From Bdellovibrionales bacterium (GTDB lineage: Bacteria; Bdellovibrionota; Bdellovibrionia; Bdellovibrionales; JAMPXM01), in the NCBI GenBank assembly GCA_005808505.1, contig SYLX01000089.1:1-42770 (forward strand): a DNA stretch of 42,770 nt. Reading direction: 5' to 3'. Below are positions 8,892 through 17,369 of the stretch, piece by piece (the stretch's first letter is position 1; the number at the start of each line of letters is the position of its first letter). The translations under genes and the position numbers were made by a program. The notes beneath the pieces were generated by a model. The model saw nothing but the letters and a program-made list of their open reading frames with translations, made no database searches and was not told the origin of the DNA.

Positions 8892-9827
8892 GTGAAAAAG
8901 AAAAAGCAGCGCATCTATATTTTGCCCACGGGATTTGGACTCGTCTTCATCGGCGGAGCCGTGGTCATGATTTTGATCGGTGCTGCTTACCAAAACAACT
9001 TGGTCAACTTGCTAGCGTTTTTCATGCTGAGCTTGATTTTCGTTTCGATGATTCAAACGCATAACAATCTCAAAGATGTCAGCGTCGAAGCTCTTGAAAC
9101 GGAAGGTGGATTTCAAGGACGCGAATTTTTAGTGACAACCATTTTAGGAAACGGCGCTAAAGGAATCCGCTTCAATCTCGAAGCGGCCCTCAAGAAAATT
9201 CCACCGCGTTCCACCTATGAGAACAACTTGCCACTTCCCCCGAAGGGATCTCTCAAACTCCGTGTAAGTTATCCGGCACAACGGCGCGGCCTCCATACGA
9301 TTCACAAAACAAAAGTGTCTTCCGTCTATCCGGTTGGCCTTTTCCGCGCCTGGTGTTGGTATGACACGCAAGGTGAATATCACATCTATCCTGAACTCAA
9401 GGGAGATCGTCCTTTACCGAGCATCGGAAAAATGGACGAAGGTGGACACACCACCCAAATCATCGGCGGTGATGACTTTCACGGACACCGAAAATTTCAG
9501 CAAGGTGATTCGCAACGCCATATCGATTGGAAAGCGTACGCACGCGGGCGTCCGCTTCTGGTTAAAGAATTCAACGAAGGCCCGCCTGGCTCAGCGATTT
9601 TAGATTGGCACGCTCTCGAAGGTCTCGAAACCGAAGCGAAGCTCAGCCAACTTGCAAGTTGGGTGGATGATGCGAAAAACAAGAAAGTGACCTTTTCGCT
9701 TCGTTTGCCCGGAAAAGAAATTTCGCCTGGCCAAGGCTTGAACCACGCCATCGCTTGCTGGGAAGCGCTTGCCGAATTTGATTCCAACTCATCGAACAAA
9801 ACGAAGTCGAAGGGGGCGCGAGCGTGA
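8892..9827 (+). CDS. DUF58-domain protein, MoxR partner
   Basis: 311 residues from a GTG five bases after the MoxR stop. Two hydrophobic helices fill residues ~8-50, so it is membrane-anchored with the bulk of the chain beyond them. The conserved DUF58 core is seen in IGGDDFHGHRKFQQGDSQRH and IDWKAYARGRPLLVKEFNEG. Such proteins accompany MoxR and transglutaminase-like genes and carry a von-Willebrand-like fold in some branches; their biochemical role is not settled. The last four bases (GTGA) overlap the start of the next gene, indicating translational coupling. Confidence 0.92.
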   Translation: MKKKKQRIYILPTGFGLVFIGGAVVMILIGAAYQNNLVNLLAFFMLSLIFVSMIQTHNNLKDVSVEALETEGGFQGREFLVTTILGNGAKGIRFNLEAALKKIPPRSTYENNLPLPPKGSLKLRVSYPAQRRGLHTIHKTKVSSVYPVGLFRAWCWYDTQGEYHIYPELKGDRPLPSIGKMDEGGHTTQIIGGDDFHGHRKFQQGDSQRHIDWKAYARGRPLLVKEFNEGPPGSAILDWHALEGLETEAKLSQLASWVDDAKNKKVTFSLRLPGKEISPGQGLNHAIACWEALAEFDSNSSNKTKSKGARA

Positions 9828-11905
9828 AAGCGGACAAACCCTGGGACAAAAATCTTCAGATCCTTCTCGCCTCGATTCTAATTTTCAACGTCGTTCCGCA
9901 CGTTGCCGTCGTACCGCCATGGATTTCGGCCCTCTGTTTAGGGTGCGTCGTCTGGAAACTTCTTTATCTCACGCGAGGCGTGCCGCTTCCCCGGCGTTGG
10001 CTTTTAGCGTTTGCAACGGTTGCTTCCGCGGTTGGCGTGTTCTTCTCTTACGGAACAATCTTAGGTCAAGTTGCGGCAAGTGCTCTGCTCGTCACGATGG
10101 CGAGCCTCAAACTTCTTGAAACGAATCGCTATCGCGACGCCATGCTCGTGATCTTTACGAGCTACTTCCTCCTTATGGCGCATCTTCTCGAATCACAAAG
10201 CCTTCTCTCAACGTTGTACATGGTTGCGGATTTGGTCATCATCTCGCTTCTCATGTACCAGATTCACCGCCGCGATCGCCGCCGTTCCATTCGCTCGTAT
10301 CGACCCGCGATGAAGCTGATCGGTGCGACTCTCCCAGTTTGGATTTTTCTCTTCTTAGCATTTCCGCGGTTCTCAACGACTCTCTGGAACATGCAAACGC
10401 GCACGGCGGGAACGGGTTTTTCAGAGGAGCTGGATCCAGGCTCCATCGAAAAGCTCGTCGATAGTGATGATCCCGCCTTCCGAGTTGAATTCGCCGGAGG
10501 CCGCCACCCTCGTCCCGAGAAACTTTACTGGCGTGGTGCAATCCTTTCTGAATCTGACGGTCTTAAGTGGAGTAAGAGCAAAGAGCCTTTCGCTCTTCAA
10601 GATCGCATTCAGAATCCCGAGGGGCGGCAGTCGACTACGAAGTACGAAGTTTTCATCGAACCCGGTTACGAGCGTTGGCTTTTTGTTTTGGACTTCCCGA
10701 CCGAGATCGACTCACTCGATGCGCGGTTTGGGCAGCAAATTCGCAAATACCCGGGCTTCATCTATAACTTGAATTTGCCGCTGCGTAGCCGCAATTCCTA
10801 CATGGGCACATCGATCCTCGAGGCCCCAAGCCAGTTTCTCACGGCTGAGCAAAGGGCAAAGTTCCTCGCGCTTCCCGATAAGCTCGATGACCGCGTGAAA
10901 GAACTGGCCAATCGCTTAAAGGCTGAAGCAGATCTCGGCGCGCAGGCCCTCGTCTTGGATCCGGCCGAACGCTACAGCTCTTTCGTCATGCGCTGGTTTT
11001 CGGACACAGGCTTTCACTACACGAAAACTCCCGGCGCCCTCCAAGCGCAAGATGGCGCAGGCCAGCTCTCTGAGTTTCTTTTCCAATCCAAGCGTGGATT
11101 CTGCGAACACTACTCGGCTTCCTTCGCCACTCTCATGCGCATGATGGGAGTGCCTGCGCGCGTTGTCGTCGGCTTTCAAGGTGGAGTCGCGAACGAATTC
11201 GGTGGCTACTGGCTCGTCAGAAAACTCGATGCTCACGCATGGACAGAGGTTTGGCACGACACCCGTCAGGGCAATGGCCAAGGTCAGTGGGTTCGCGTGG
11301 ATCCAACGGAAGCCGTAGCTCCTTTGCGCTTGCAATTAGGTGGCGACTTCAACCGGCTTGCGCCCGAAACATTGATCGGCGGATTCAATCAAGATGAAAT
11401 TCGTCGGCGTCTCAATGCAGGTTTAAGCGGCACCATCGCGCGCATTCGCGCTGCCTGGGACATGGTGCAAATGAGCTGGAATACGTTCCTGCTCCGTTAC
11501 GACCTCGAATATCAGTTGGAACTCTTAGCACGTGTCGGCGTTGAGCGAGGAGCTCCGCTTGTCCTCGCGATCATTAGCGTTTGCGGTCTGCTCGTTTTCG
11601 CATTTGGTCTCACGTGGGCATTACGTCGACAAGCGCGCAAAGAAGATCCGCTTCTTGCGGAGTGGCGGCGGTTTTGTTTGGCACTTGAGCGTGTGGGACT
11701 CACTCGCTACCAAAACGAAGGTCCGCTCTCTTTTGCGGAACGCGCAGGGCAAGCGCGTCCCGATAAAGCCCACGAGATCCGCATGCTCGCTGATCAGTAC
11801 GCCCAACTGCGCTACGGTCCTGAAGGCGAGACCCTCGCAAGCTCGCAGCTAAAACGGTTCCGTCAATCGGTGCGACGGTTTTCCATTAAAGCAAGCTCAC
11901 GCTGA
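9824..11905 (+). CDS. TgpA-like membrane transglutaminase-fold protein
   Basis: 693 residues. The N-terminus has about six hydrophobic helices up to residue ~175, as in the DUF3488 region of TgpA. The extracytoplasmic middle carries a transglutaminase-like catalytic triad: C427 in KRGFCEHYSASFATLMR, H471 in LDAHAWTEVW and D493 in VRVDPTEAVAP. A further helix near residues 585-605 is followed by a cytoplasmic tail of the DUF4129 type. TgpA of Pseudomonas is essential for viability; the substrate is not known but is presumed to lie in the envelope. This is the third member of the MoxR-DUF58-TgpA operon. Its 3' end overlaps the convergent ABC-F gene by 43 bases. Confidence 0.93.
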   Translation: MKADKPWDKNLQILLASILIFNVVPHVAVVPPWISALCLGCVVWKLLYLTRGVPLPRRWLLAFATVASAVGVFFSYGTILGQVAASALLVTMASLKLLETNRYRDAMLVIFTSYFLLMAHLLESQSLLSTLYMVADLVIISLLMYQIHRRDRRRSIRSYRPAMKLIGATLPVWIFLFLAFPRFSTTLWNMQTRTAGTGFSEELDPGSIEKLVDSDDPAFRVEFAGGRHPRPEKLYWRGAILSESDGLKWSKSKEPFALQDRIQNPEGRQSTTKYEVFIEPGYERWLFVLDFPTEIDSLDARFGQQIRKYPGFIYNLNLPLRSRNSYMGTSILEAPSQFLTAEQRAKFLALPDKLDDRVKELANRLKAEADLGAQALVLDPAERYSSFVMRWFSDTGFHYTKTPGALQAQDGAGQLSEFLFQSKRGFCEHYSASFATLMRMMGVPARVVVGFQGGVANEFGGYWLVRKLDAHAWTEVWHDTRQGNGQGQWVRVDPTEAVAPLRLQLGGDFNRLAPETLIGGFNQDEIRRRLNAGLSGTIARIRAAWDMVQMSWNTFLLRYDLEYQLELLARVGVERGAPLVLAIISVCGLLVFAFGLTWALRRQARKEDPLLAEWRRFCLALERVGLTRYQNEGPLSFAERAGQARPDKAHEIRMLADQYAQLRYGPEGETLASSQLKRFRQSVRRFSIKASSR

Positions 11906-13713
11906 ACGACTTCGTGACGCTCTAAACATTCTAAATAGCGTGTCTCGCCTTTATCCGACTCCTCTTGGAGTTGAGCTAAATCTTTTGCGATCTCGCCCGC
12001 CGAGGCCCCGGACGCCGCCATCAGACGTTCGTTCAAGGAGAGAATTTCGTCTTTGAGCTTTTCCGTTCGCTGTTCGATCGTCGCCATTTCTTTTTCGAGG
12101 GCACGCTGTTCTTTTTCGAGCTGCTTCTTTGTCTCTTTATAGTTGAACTTTTCTGGAGTCGCGACGCTCACCGAATTGGAAGAAACACTTCTCGAACCTA
12201 CGTCGTCGCCCGTATTTTCCCGAAGCGAAAGTGCGCCTTTTTGCACCGACCAAACATATTCGTCGTAAGAGCCGGGATAAAACTCAGCCCGCCCGTCTTT
12301 GATTTCCAAAATTTTTGAAGCCGTTCTCCGCACGAAACCACGATCGTGACTAACGATTACGACCGCTCCTTCGTAATCGGCAAGCGCCTGCGTAAGCGCC
12401 TCGACGGTGTCAAAATCTAAATGGTTGGTCGGCTCATCGAGGAGCAGACAGCTCGCTCGCTTCAGAAGCATTTGCCCAAGAGCGACTCGGCTCTTCTCGC
12501 CGCCGGAAAGGACTCGTATTTTTTTGTTTACAGCCTCACCGCTAAAGAGGAGCGAGCCTGCTAGGTCCAGAATCTCTTGGCGCTTCGTATCTGGATGGGC
12601 GAACTGGCCGATGGCTTCGAGGACCGTATCTTCAGGCTTAAGTCGTTCAGCTACGTGCTGAGCGTAGTAGGCGACGTCGACATTCATGCCGAATTCCAAC
12701 GAGCCGTGGAGTGGTTCAAGCTCACGCGCAAGCGCCTTCAAAAAAGTCGACTTACCCGCCCCGTTCACACCGACGACGCCCAAGTGATCACTGCGGCCCA
12801 ACTCCAAACGGATATTTTTCAGAATTGTTTTTTCGCCGTAGCCCAGGACTGCGTCATCGATCTGCACGACCGTTTTCCCTGTGCGAACAGGTGCGGGCAA
12901 ACGGATCTTCGCTTGCGTTGGCAGTGCTTTCACCTCAATCGATTCGATGCGATCGAGTTGCTTCAAACGCGACTGCACCTGGCGTGCTTTCGTTGCCTTC
13001 GCTCCAAAGCGCGCCGCGAAGTCGAGAATTTCTTTTCGCTTCGCTTGATTTGAAAGCGCGGCTTTCATCAACTGCTCGCGCAGAAGCTCCTTCTGCTCAA
13101 AATAATCGTCGATGTTGCCGGCGTACTTCGTCATCTGTCCGGCTTCGATCTCTAAGATGTGATCGGTCGTCCTCCGGAGGAACTCGCGATCGTGCGAAAT
13201 CAAAAGAAACGCGCTATCGAGAGTCTGCAAAAAATTTTCGAGAACGACGAGTGTTTCAAGATCGAGATAGTTCGTTGGCTCATCAAGCAACATCAGATCC
13301 GGGCGACTTGCGAGAAGGTGAAGAAGCTTCACCCGCATCCGGTAGCCACCGCTCAAACTTTTTACGGGCCGATCGAAATGCGCAAGATCGAGACCGAAGG
13401 ATGGCGCTAGCTGTTTCAAATCCCAAATCGGCGTCATCGTCTGCGTCTGCAGAAACTCTTCGACCGTTGGCTCTCCTTGCCAGCGATCTTCCTGCGCGAG
13501 GTATCCGATCCGGAGGCCATTTGCGCGCGTGATATCGCCGCCATCGAGAGTTTCGGTCCCAATCAAGATCTTAAAGAGTGTGGTTTTTCCGGCCCCGTTA
13601 GGACCAATGACGCCCACTTTTTCCCCGGCGTTGACGGCGAACGAAGCCCCTTCAAAGAGGTGACGTGCGCCAAAAGTTTTCACTCCGTCTTTAAGCTGTA
13701 ACAAATTCGACAT
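11863..13713 (-). CDS. ABC-F family ATPase (Uup/EttA-type)
   Basis: 616 residues with two ABC ATPase domains and no membrane part. Domain 1 has Walker A GPNGAGKTT near residue 37 and signature LSGGYRMRVKLL; domain 2 has GVNGAGKST and LSGGEKSRVALG, each followed by LLLDEPTNHLD or its close variant. The inter-domain linker is charged and helical, the P-site tRNA interaction region. The C-terminal ~100 residues form a Lys/Glu-rich coiled coil as in Uup. ABC-F proteins bind the ribosomal E site and relieve stalled or slow translation; some protect against antibiotics, but the general housekeeping branch fits best here. The 3' end runs 43 bases into the convergent transglutaminase-like gene. Confidence 0.93.
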   Translation of the reverse strand: MSNLLQLKDGVKTFGARHLFEGASFAVNAGEKVGVIGPNGAGKTTLFKILIGTETLDGGDITRANGLRIGYLAQEDRWQGEPTVEEFLQTQTMTPIWDLKQLAPSFGLDLAHFDRPVKSLSGGYRMRVKLLHLLASRPDLMLLDEPTNYLDLETLVVLENFLQTLDSAFLLISHDREFLRRTTDHILEIEAGQMTKYAGNIDDYFEQKELLREQLMKAALSNQAKRKEILDFAARFGAKATKARQVQSRLKQLDRIESIEVKALPTQAKIRLPAPVRTGKTVVQIDDAVLGYGEKTILKNIRLELGRSDHLGVVGVNGAGKSTFLKALARELEPLHGSLEFGMNVDVAYYAQHVAERLKPEDTVLEAIGQFAHPDTKRQEILDLAGSLLFSGEAVNKKIRVLSGGEKSRVALGQMLLKRASCLLLDEPTNHLDFDTVEALTQALADYEGAVVIVSHDRGFVRRTASKILEIKDGRAEFYPGSYDEYVWSVQKGALSLRENTGDDVGSRSVSSNSVSVATPEKFNYKETKKQLEKEQRALEKEMATIEQRTEKLKDEILSLNERLMAASGASAGEIAKDLAQLQEESDKGETRYLECLERHEVVQRELALMENRRTD

Positions 13714-13897
13714 GATTGGTTCCGCGACTCTTCCCGTTAGCGGACGTTTTCGCCCACGTCCGCACTGGATTTCAAGACTTTAGCCCATCGCTTCTTCGGT
13801 TCGACTTATGTCCACAAAACGCCAAATGAAGATGGACCCGGGATTGCACCATACTTGTCTTTGGAAGGGAAGGGATTGAACGACCGACCTTCCAGCC

Positions 13898-13953
13898 CGA
13901 AAGCCGCGGACCCGGCTTTCGTTTTGAAACCGCGCCAAACGGACCTTGGCGCG
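13898..13953 (+). promoter_or_regulatory. Tandem-hairpin leader of the zinc-ribbon gene
   Basis: Hairpin 1 pairs CGAAAGCC (13898-13905) with GGCTTTCG (13914-13921) and is followed at once by TTTT, like a small intrinsic terminator. Hairpin 2 pairs CGCGCCAA (13931-13938) with TTGGCGCG (13946-13953). The ribosome site of the gene at 13981 comes 15 bases later. A terminator-like element within a leader suggests attenuation or ligand or temperature control. No known riboswitch class was recognised. Confidence 0.45.
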
Positions 13954-13980
13954 CCGAGAAGTGATCACGGAGGATGCGCG

Positions 13981-14250
13981 ATGGAAATCGAAAAAGGCTT
14001 CAAAGAAGTCATTGAGACTCTGACCGAAAAACAATCAGAGAAACAGTCTGAAAACCAGTCGGAAGAACGCACCGACATCACCTCAACTCCGCAGCGGCGC
14101 TACGTTCGCGAGCATTCGACGTGCGCGATGTGCGAATCGACTCTGGAGATTCGCCACGACGTCAACCGCGCTGATCTGAAGGTGAAAGAAGAGGCCCACT
14201 GCCCGAGCTGCGGGATCCGCGTTCGCTCCGCGCATCACTTGATGCACTGA
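13981..14250 (+). CDS. Small zinc-ribbon protein
   Basis: 89 residues from an ATG with a CGGAGGA ribosome site at 13968-13974. The frame is open further upstream only to a TTG with no ribosome site, so the shorter form is preferred. Residues 1-40 are acidic and contain an imperfect repeat of EKQSEKQSENQSEE, likely a flexible or helical arm. The C-terminal half is a zinc ribbon with a CAMC knuckle and a CPSC knuckle separated by 28 residues, ending in a His-rich tail (RSAHHLMH). Such a fold commonly binds nucleic acid or a protein partner. No family name can be given. A two-hairpin leader precedes it. Confidence 0.7.
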   Translation: MEIEKGFKEVIETLTEKQSEKQSENQSEERTDITSTPQRRYVREHSTCAMCESTLEIRHDVNRADLKVKEEAHCPSCGIRVRSAHHLMH

Positions 14251-14372
14251 CTGGCTCTTTGCGCATGCCGCTCATTTCTAGGTCCAAAACCTTGGCGCCC
14301 GCGCCGCCATTTCTTTGGCCATTGCCAAATTTTTGACGCCAAATACTAGCCCTGCACTGACGCTCCAAAAAC

Positions 14373-14407
14373 AAAAAGGCCGCCTCAACGAGAGGTCGGC
14401 CTTTTTT
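14373..14407. terminator. Bidirectional intrinsic terminator
   Basis: AAAAAGGCCG (14373-14382) pairs with CGGCCTTTTT (14397-14406), with an inner CCTC/GAGG pair and a short AACGA loop. A-tract and T-tract on the two sides make it work in both directions: for the zinc-ribbon gene (+) and for the lipoprotein gene ending at 14445 (-). Confidence 0.85.
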
Positions 14408-14444
14408 AGTTTCTGGCTTGCGTTTCTGGCGGCTGCGGCTCGGA

Positions 14445-14951
14445 TTAGAACGAGCTGTAACCTTGAATTCCGTTTTCCCAGTCGCGTTTCATCTCGCGAA
14501 CCAATCGAGCCTTCAGCGCGTGCTCTTTGCCCGCGCCGTCTAGGCCTTCTTTCATCACAACCGTACCGTCTTGAAGTTGAAGGCTGTGACGGCGGTCGAA
14601 TTCGATCATCAGGTTCGAAAGGACCCGCTCATATTCCGTCAGGCCATCAAGCTCAGAGCGAAGACGTGCGAGCTTCGAGAACGAAGGCTCAGTCGTTCCG
14701 TATTTCAGTTCCACTTGCATGTCGTAGAAGTTTTTATCGAACTCGAAAGTTCCGCCGCGACGAACGAAAGTGATGTCCTTCCGAACCAGCGCGCGCTCGG
14801 CCGAGTTCGCTTCCGCTACGGCGGCATTGTAGTCGCTATAGCTTTTCATCGGATACGTGTCGTAAGCCGGCGAAGGTTCATCGACTTTCACCACACATGC
14901 CGTCATCGAGAGAGACATCAAACCCACGAGGGCGATCAGACCGAACTTCAT
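14445..14951 (-). CDS. Putative lipoprotein, function unknown
   Basis: 168 residues from the ATG at 14951, preceded by AAGGGA; an in-frame start seven codons upstream would give an odd charged extension before the signal. The signal sequence (MKFGLIALVGLMSLSMTAC) ends in a lipobox with the acylated Cys at residue 19. The mature part is highly charged and mostly helical by composition (EANSAERALV, LARLRSELDGLTEYERVLSNL), with two basic-acidic blocks that suggest coiled-coil packing. No enzyme motif is present. It is probably periplasmic and membrane-tethered. Its leader holds the GGTGCC palindrome at 14994. The family is not recognised. Confidence 0.78.
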   Translation of the reverse strand: MKFGLIALVGLMSLSMTACVVKVDEPSPAYDTYPMKSYSDYNAAVAEANSAERALVRKDITFVRRGGTFEFDKNFYDMQVELKYGTTEPSFSKLARLRSELDGLTEYERVLSNLMIEFDRRHSLQLQDGTVVMKEGLDGAGKEHALKARLVREMKRDWENGIQGYSSF

Positions 14952-15428
14952 AGTTCTTCCCTTATCCTTCATTCATTTAGCGGAACGCGCAAAGGTGCCA
15001 GGCACCCTATTCCGATTTGTTTTATTAAACACGGGCATTTTACGCAACGCGCCATATTCCTCAATACAGATCTTTTACAGCCGCTAAGCCTGCGCAAGCG
15101 CGGAACAATTCTCACTGGACCCTGCGCGTTTGGAAACGCTACATAGCCGAGCGACAATTTTCGCGGATGCTTTTCTTCGCAACTGCCTTCGGAGCGGAAT
15201 CGAGTTATGTTGGCGCAGCTCCCACTTTAGCCGCCCTGCTATCTGCTTCGTCAACGCCCGACACGACTTCACTTTGCGAGAGTGATCCAGGCAAGGAGCC
15301 TCTCGGCAGTCAGAGGAATTGACGGCGATGCCTTACTGCGCCGCAACCGTGATTGCGTTTAAGGCCCGAGTTCGCGAGAGTTCCTAGGACAAACCGTTCA
15401 ATCGTATTGATCTTCTGGAGACGACATC
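14952..15428. other. Longest non-coding gap in the window
   Basis: This 477-base stretch separates divergent lipoprotein and cyclophilin genes. It contains the 13-base palindrome at 14994-15006, a hairpin with arms CGAGAG (15277-15282) and CTCTCG (15300-15305), and the GGAGA ribosome site of the cyclophilin just before 15429. A weak promoter-like pair for the minus-strand lipoprotein (TTGCGT and TAAAAC with a 17-base spacer) reads toward 14951. The short open frames here lack ribosome sites and codon character. No tRNA or known RNA was recognised. Confidence 0.5.
14994..15006. repeat. GGTGCC[A/T]GGCACC palindrome, copy 1
   Basis: GGTGCCAGGCACC, a perfect 6+6 palindrome around one base, preceded by AAA. 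The same element recurs at 24180-24192 with T at the centre. Both copies are intergenic. It has the look of a dispersed REP-like repeat. Confidence 0.6.
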
Positions 15429-16109
15429 ATGCTCAATGCGCCAAAGGCTCTCGGCTTTCGCCGCTTCAACTTCGCCGCCGTTTTATGCAGTTTTGCTTTC
15501 CTAGCGGGATGTACGAGCGCCGAAAGAGGCCAGAGCAACGACTCAAATTCTAATTCCCGAAACAACCAGCAGGTATCTGAGAAAAAAGGAGAGAAAGTGT
15601 CCGCAGGAAAGAACCCGACCGTCGTTATCGAAACATCCATGGGCAACATCGAAGTCGAGCTGAACCAAGAGAAAGCTCCGATCAGCACCGAGAACTTCCT
15701 GAAGTACGCTGATTCGGGCCACTACAACGGGACGATCTTTCACCGCGTGATCCGCAGCTTCATGATTCAAGGTGGCGGTATGACGGAGTCGATGGAACAA
15801 AAACCGACTCAAGCTCCGATCAAGAACGAAGCAACAAACGGATTGAAAAACGATCGCGGCACGATCGCGATGGCGCGCACGGGAATCGTTGACAGCGCAA
15901 CATCGCAATTCTTCATCAACGTTGTCGACAACGGGATGCTCAACAACACCGGTACGTCCGCGCAAACTTACGGTTACGCCGTGTTTGGGAAGGTCACGAG
16001 CGGTATGGACGTGGTTGATAAAATCAAAGAAGTTCCTACGACGTCGAAAGGATTCCACAACGACGTCCCTTCAACTCCGATCGTTATTAAATCCGTCAAG
16101 AGAAAGTAA
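15429..16109 (+). CDS. Lipid-anchored peptidyl-prolyl cis-trans isomerase (cyclophilin)
   Basis: 226 residues. The N-terminal signal ends in a lipobox (FLAGC, Cys near residue 28), followed by a Ser/Asn-rich disordered linker to about residue 58. The rest is a bacterial cyclophilin domain starting [20 protein letters not shown]. Active-site signatures are [13 protein letters not shown] (catalytic Arg), a later SQFFINV and a GYAVFGKV loop. The enzyme speeds proline isomerisation in proteins, here outside the cytoplasm. A GGAGA ribosome site lies eight bases before the ATG. Gene order shows no obvious partner. The family assignment is secure; the substrates are not known. Confidence 0.93.
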   Translation: MLNAPKALGFRRFNFAAVLCSFAFLAGCTSAERGQSNDSNSNSRNNQQVSEKKGEKVSAGKNPTVVIETSMGNIEVELNQEKAPISTENFLKYADSGHYNGTIFHRVIRSFMIQGGGMTESMEQKPTQAPIKNEATNGLKNDRGTIAMARTGIVDSATSQFFINVVDNGMLNNTGTSAQTYGYAVFGKVTSGMDVVDKIKEVPTTSKGFHNDVPSTPIVIKSVKRK

Positions 16110-16245
16110 GTTTCTCCCGATACTTATCCTGAGTTCCCGAGGTGAAACTCAATCGCGTTCACCTCGGACTTTCATCGCGCCGGTCCAATTCTCCGAGCGA
16201 TGAACTGGCAATCGTACGCAACAGCGACTAAGCTGGATCCACCTT

Positions 16246-16974
16246 ATGGAAGAGATCATCACCAGTTACTTCTCCCAGTATGCCTACGCTCCGTTTCTCG
16301 TTTACGGAGCGATCTGTACATTCATGGTATTAAGTGCGTTCGGCATGCCGATTCCCGAAGAGTTGGTTCTTATCAGCGCGGGCTTCGTCGGCTACATGTC
16401 GTTGAATCCGGAACTCTTCCCCCCGCCGACTCCCGATGCCGCAAAAGTAAACGTTTACGTTTTAGCGGGCGTTTCATTTTTCGCCGTGATGGGTTCGGAT
16501 TTTCTGATCTATTGGCTCGGCAAGAAATTTGGACCCAAGCTTTTCAAGATGCGCTGGTTCTCGCGCATGGTCAGCGAAGCCGCTCTCGAAAGAGTGAAGC
16601 GCTGGATGTGGAACTACGGTTATTGGGCCGTGATCATCTTCCGCTTTACTCCGGGCGTTCGTTTCCCTGGGCATTTGATGTGCGGAGCGATGGGTCTTTC
16701 CCCTTGGAAGTTCATCGCCGTCGACTCGATCGCCGCTGGCTTCTCCGTTCCGACGCAAGTCTTGCTCGTGTCGTTCTACGGAAAGTTCATCTTGAAGTAC
16801 TTTACGGAATTTAAGATCTACTTCTTCTCAACGCTGGGAACGGCGTTTGTGATCTTCTTGATCTACAAGTTCCGCCAGTCGCGCCAATTGAAAGCGCAGA
16901 CCGCTGCCAGCTCAACGCAGGCAGCGGCGCACACCAAACAACAACAAGTTGGTAATTCGCCGACTCAGATGTGA
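16246..16974 (+). CDS. DedA-family membrane protein
   Basis: 242 residues with four or five hydrophobic helices. The DedA/SNARE-associated motifs are visible: a first re-entrant part with AFGMPIPEELVLISAGFVG, the central MGSDFLIYWLGKKFG, and FRFTPGVRFPGHLMCGAMGLSPWKF with the conserved arginines. DedA proteins have recently been linked to lipid carrier (undecaprenyl phosphate) or phospholipid flipping across the cytoplasmic membrane and to envelope homeostasis. The C-terminal 25 residues are Gln/Ala/Thr-rich and cytoplasmic. Ten bases separate its stop from the convergent CsoR-like gene. Confidence 0.9.
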   Translation: MEEIITSYFSQYAYAPFLVYGAICTFMVLSAFGMPIPEELVLISAGFVGYMSLNPELFPPPTPDAAKVNVYVLAGVSFFAVMGSDFLIYWLGKKFGPKLFKMRWFSRMVSEAALERVKRWMWNYGYWAVIIFRFTPGVRFPGHLMCGAMGLSPWKFIAVDSIAAGFSVPTQVLLVSFYGKFILKYFTEFKIYFFSTLGTAFVIFLIYKFRQSRQLKAQTAASSTQAAAHTKQQQVGNSPTQM

Positions 16975-16984
16975 GTCGACCTTT

Positions 16985-17365
16985 TCAAAGATCTAAATGA
17001 GTCGGAACCTGCGCTCCGCTCGCCACGTCGTTTGCCGAAACCGATGCGTGAATATGAAAAAGGCTCTCGAGGCGACGAGCTGCTTCGTCTCGCTGAGGCG
17101 CTTGCAAGGCACGCTCAATCCCTTCGCGCAAAGCTTGCTGAACAACGTTCTGTTCAACGGCTTCGAGCGCAGATTTCACCGCTTTAAATTGCGTGAGAAC
17201 ATCCGTCGTCGCGCGGCCTTCGGCGATCATACGCGCGATTCCGCTCACCTGCCCCGAGAGACGGTTCAGGCGATTGACTTGATCGGCCGCCTCTTGCGAA
17301 GCCGGCGTTTTATCGGCGGCTCGATTCAGGACGCGATTTAAAACGCGCTTCTTGATACGCGACAC
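16985..17365 (-). CDS. CsoR/RcnR-fold (DUF156) regulator lacking metal ligands
   Basis: 126 residues from a GTG four bases after the stop of the preceding gene; the open frame also runs upstream into that gene, but the short spacing favours coupling. The core RLNRLSGQVSGIARMIAEGR followed by DVLTQFKAVKSALEAVEQNVV is the CsoR/RcnR/FrmR three-helix fold, normally a tetrameric DNA-binding repressor released by Cu, Ni, formaldehyde or persulfide. By ungapped alignment the ligand positions Cys36, His61 and Cys65 of CsoR become Thr53, Ala78 and Gly82 here. It therefore should not sense through Cys or His. Extra basic residues precede the fold and a ~40-residue tail follows it. It is third in an operon with two envelope proteins. 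Confidence 0.75.
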   Translation of the reverse strand: MSRIKKRVLNRVLNRAADKTPASQEAADQVNRLNRLSGQVSGIARMIAEGRATTDVLTQFKAVKSALEAVEQNVVQQALREGIERALQAPQRDEAARRLESLFHIHASVSANDVASGAQVPTHLDL

Positions 17366-17369
17366 GGGA

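Noticed and set aside
12711..13532. 273-residue plus-strand frame opposite the ABC-F gene.
   Set aside because: Ser/Arg-rich composition typical of an antisense shadow; ABC-F motifs are certain on the other strand.
13855..13980. Upstream extension of the zinc-ribbon frame.
   Set aside because: It starts at a TTG without a ribosome site and runs through both leader hairpins; the ATG at 13981 has CGGAGGA.
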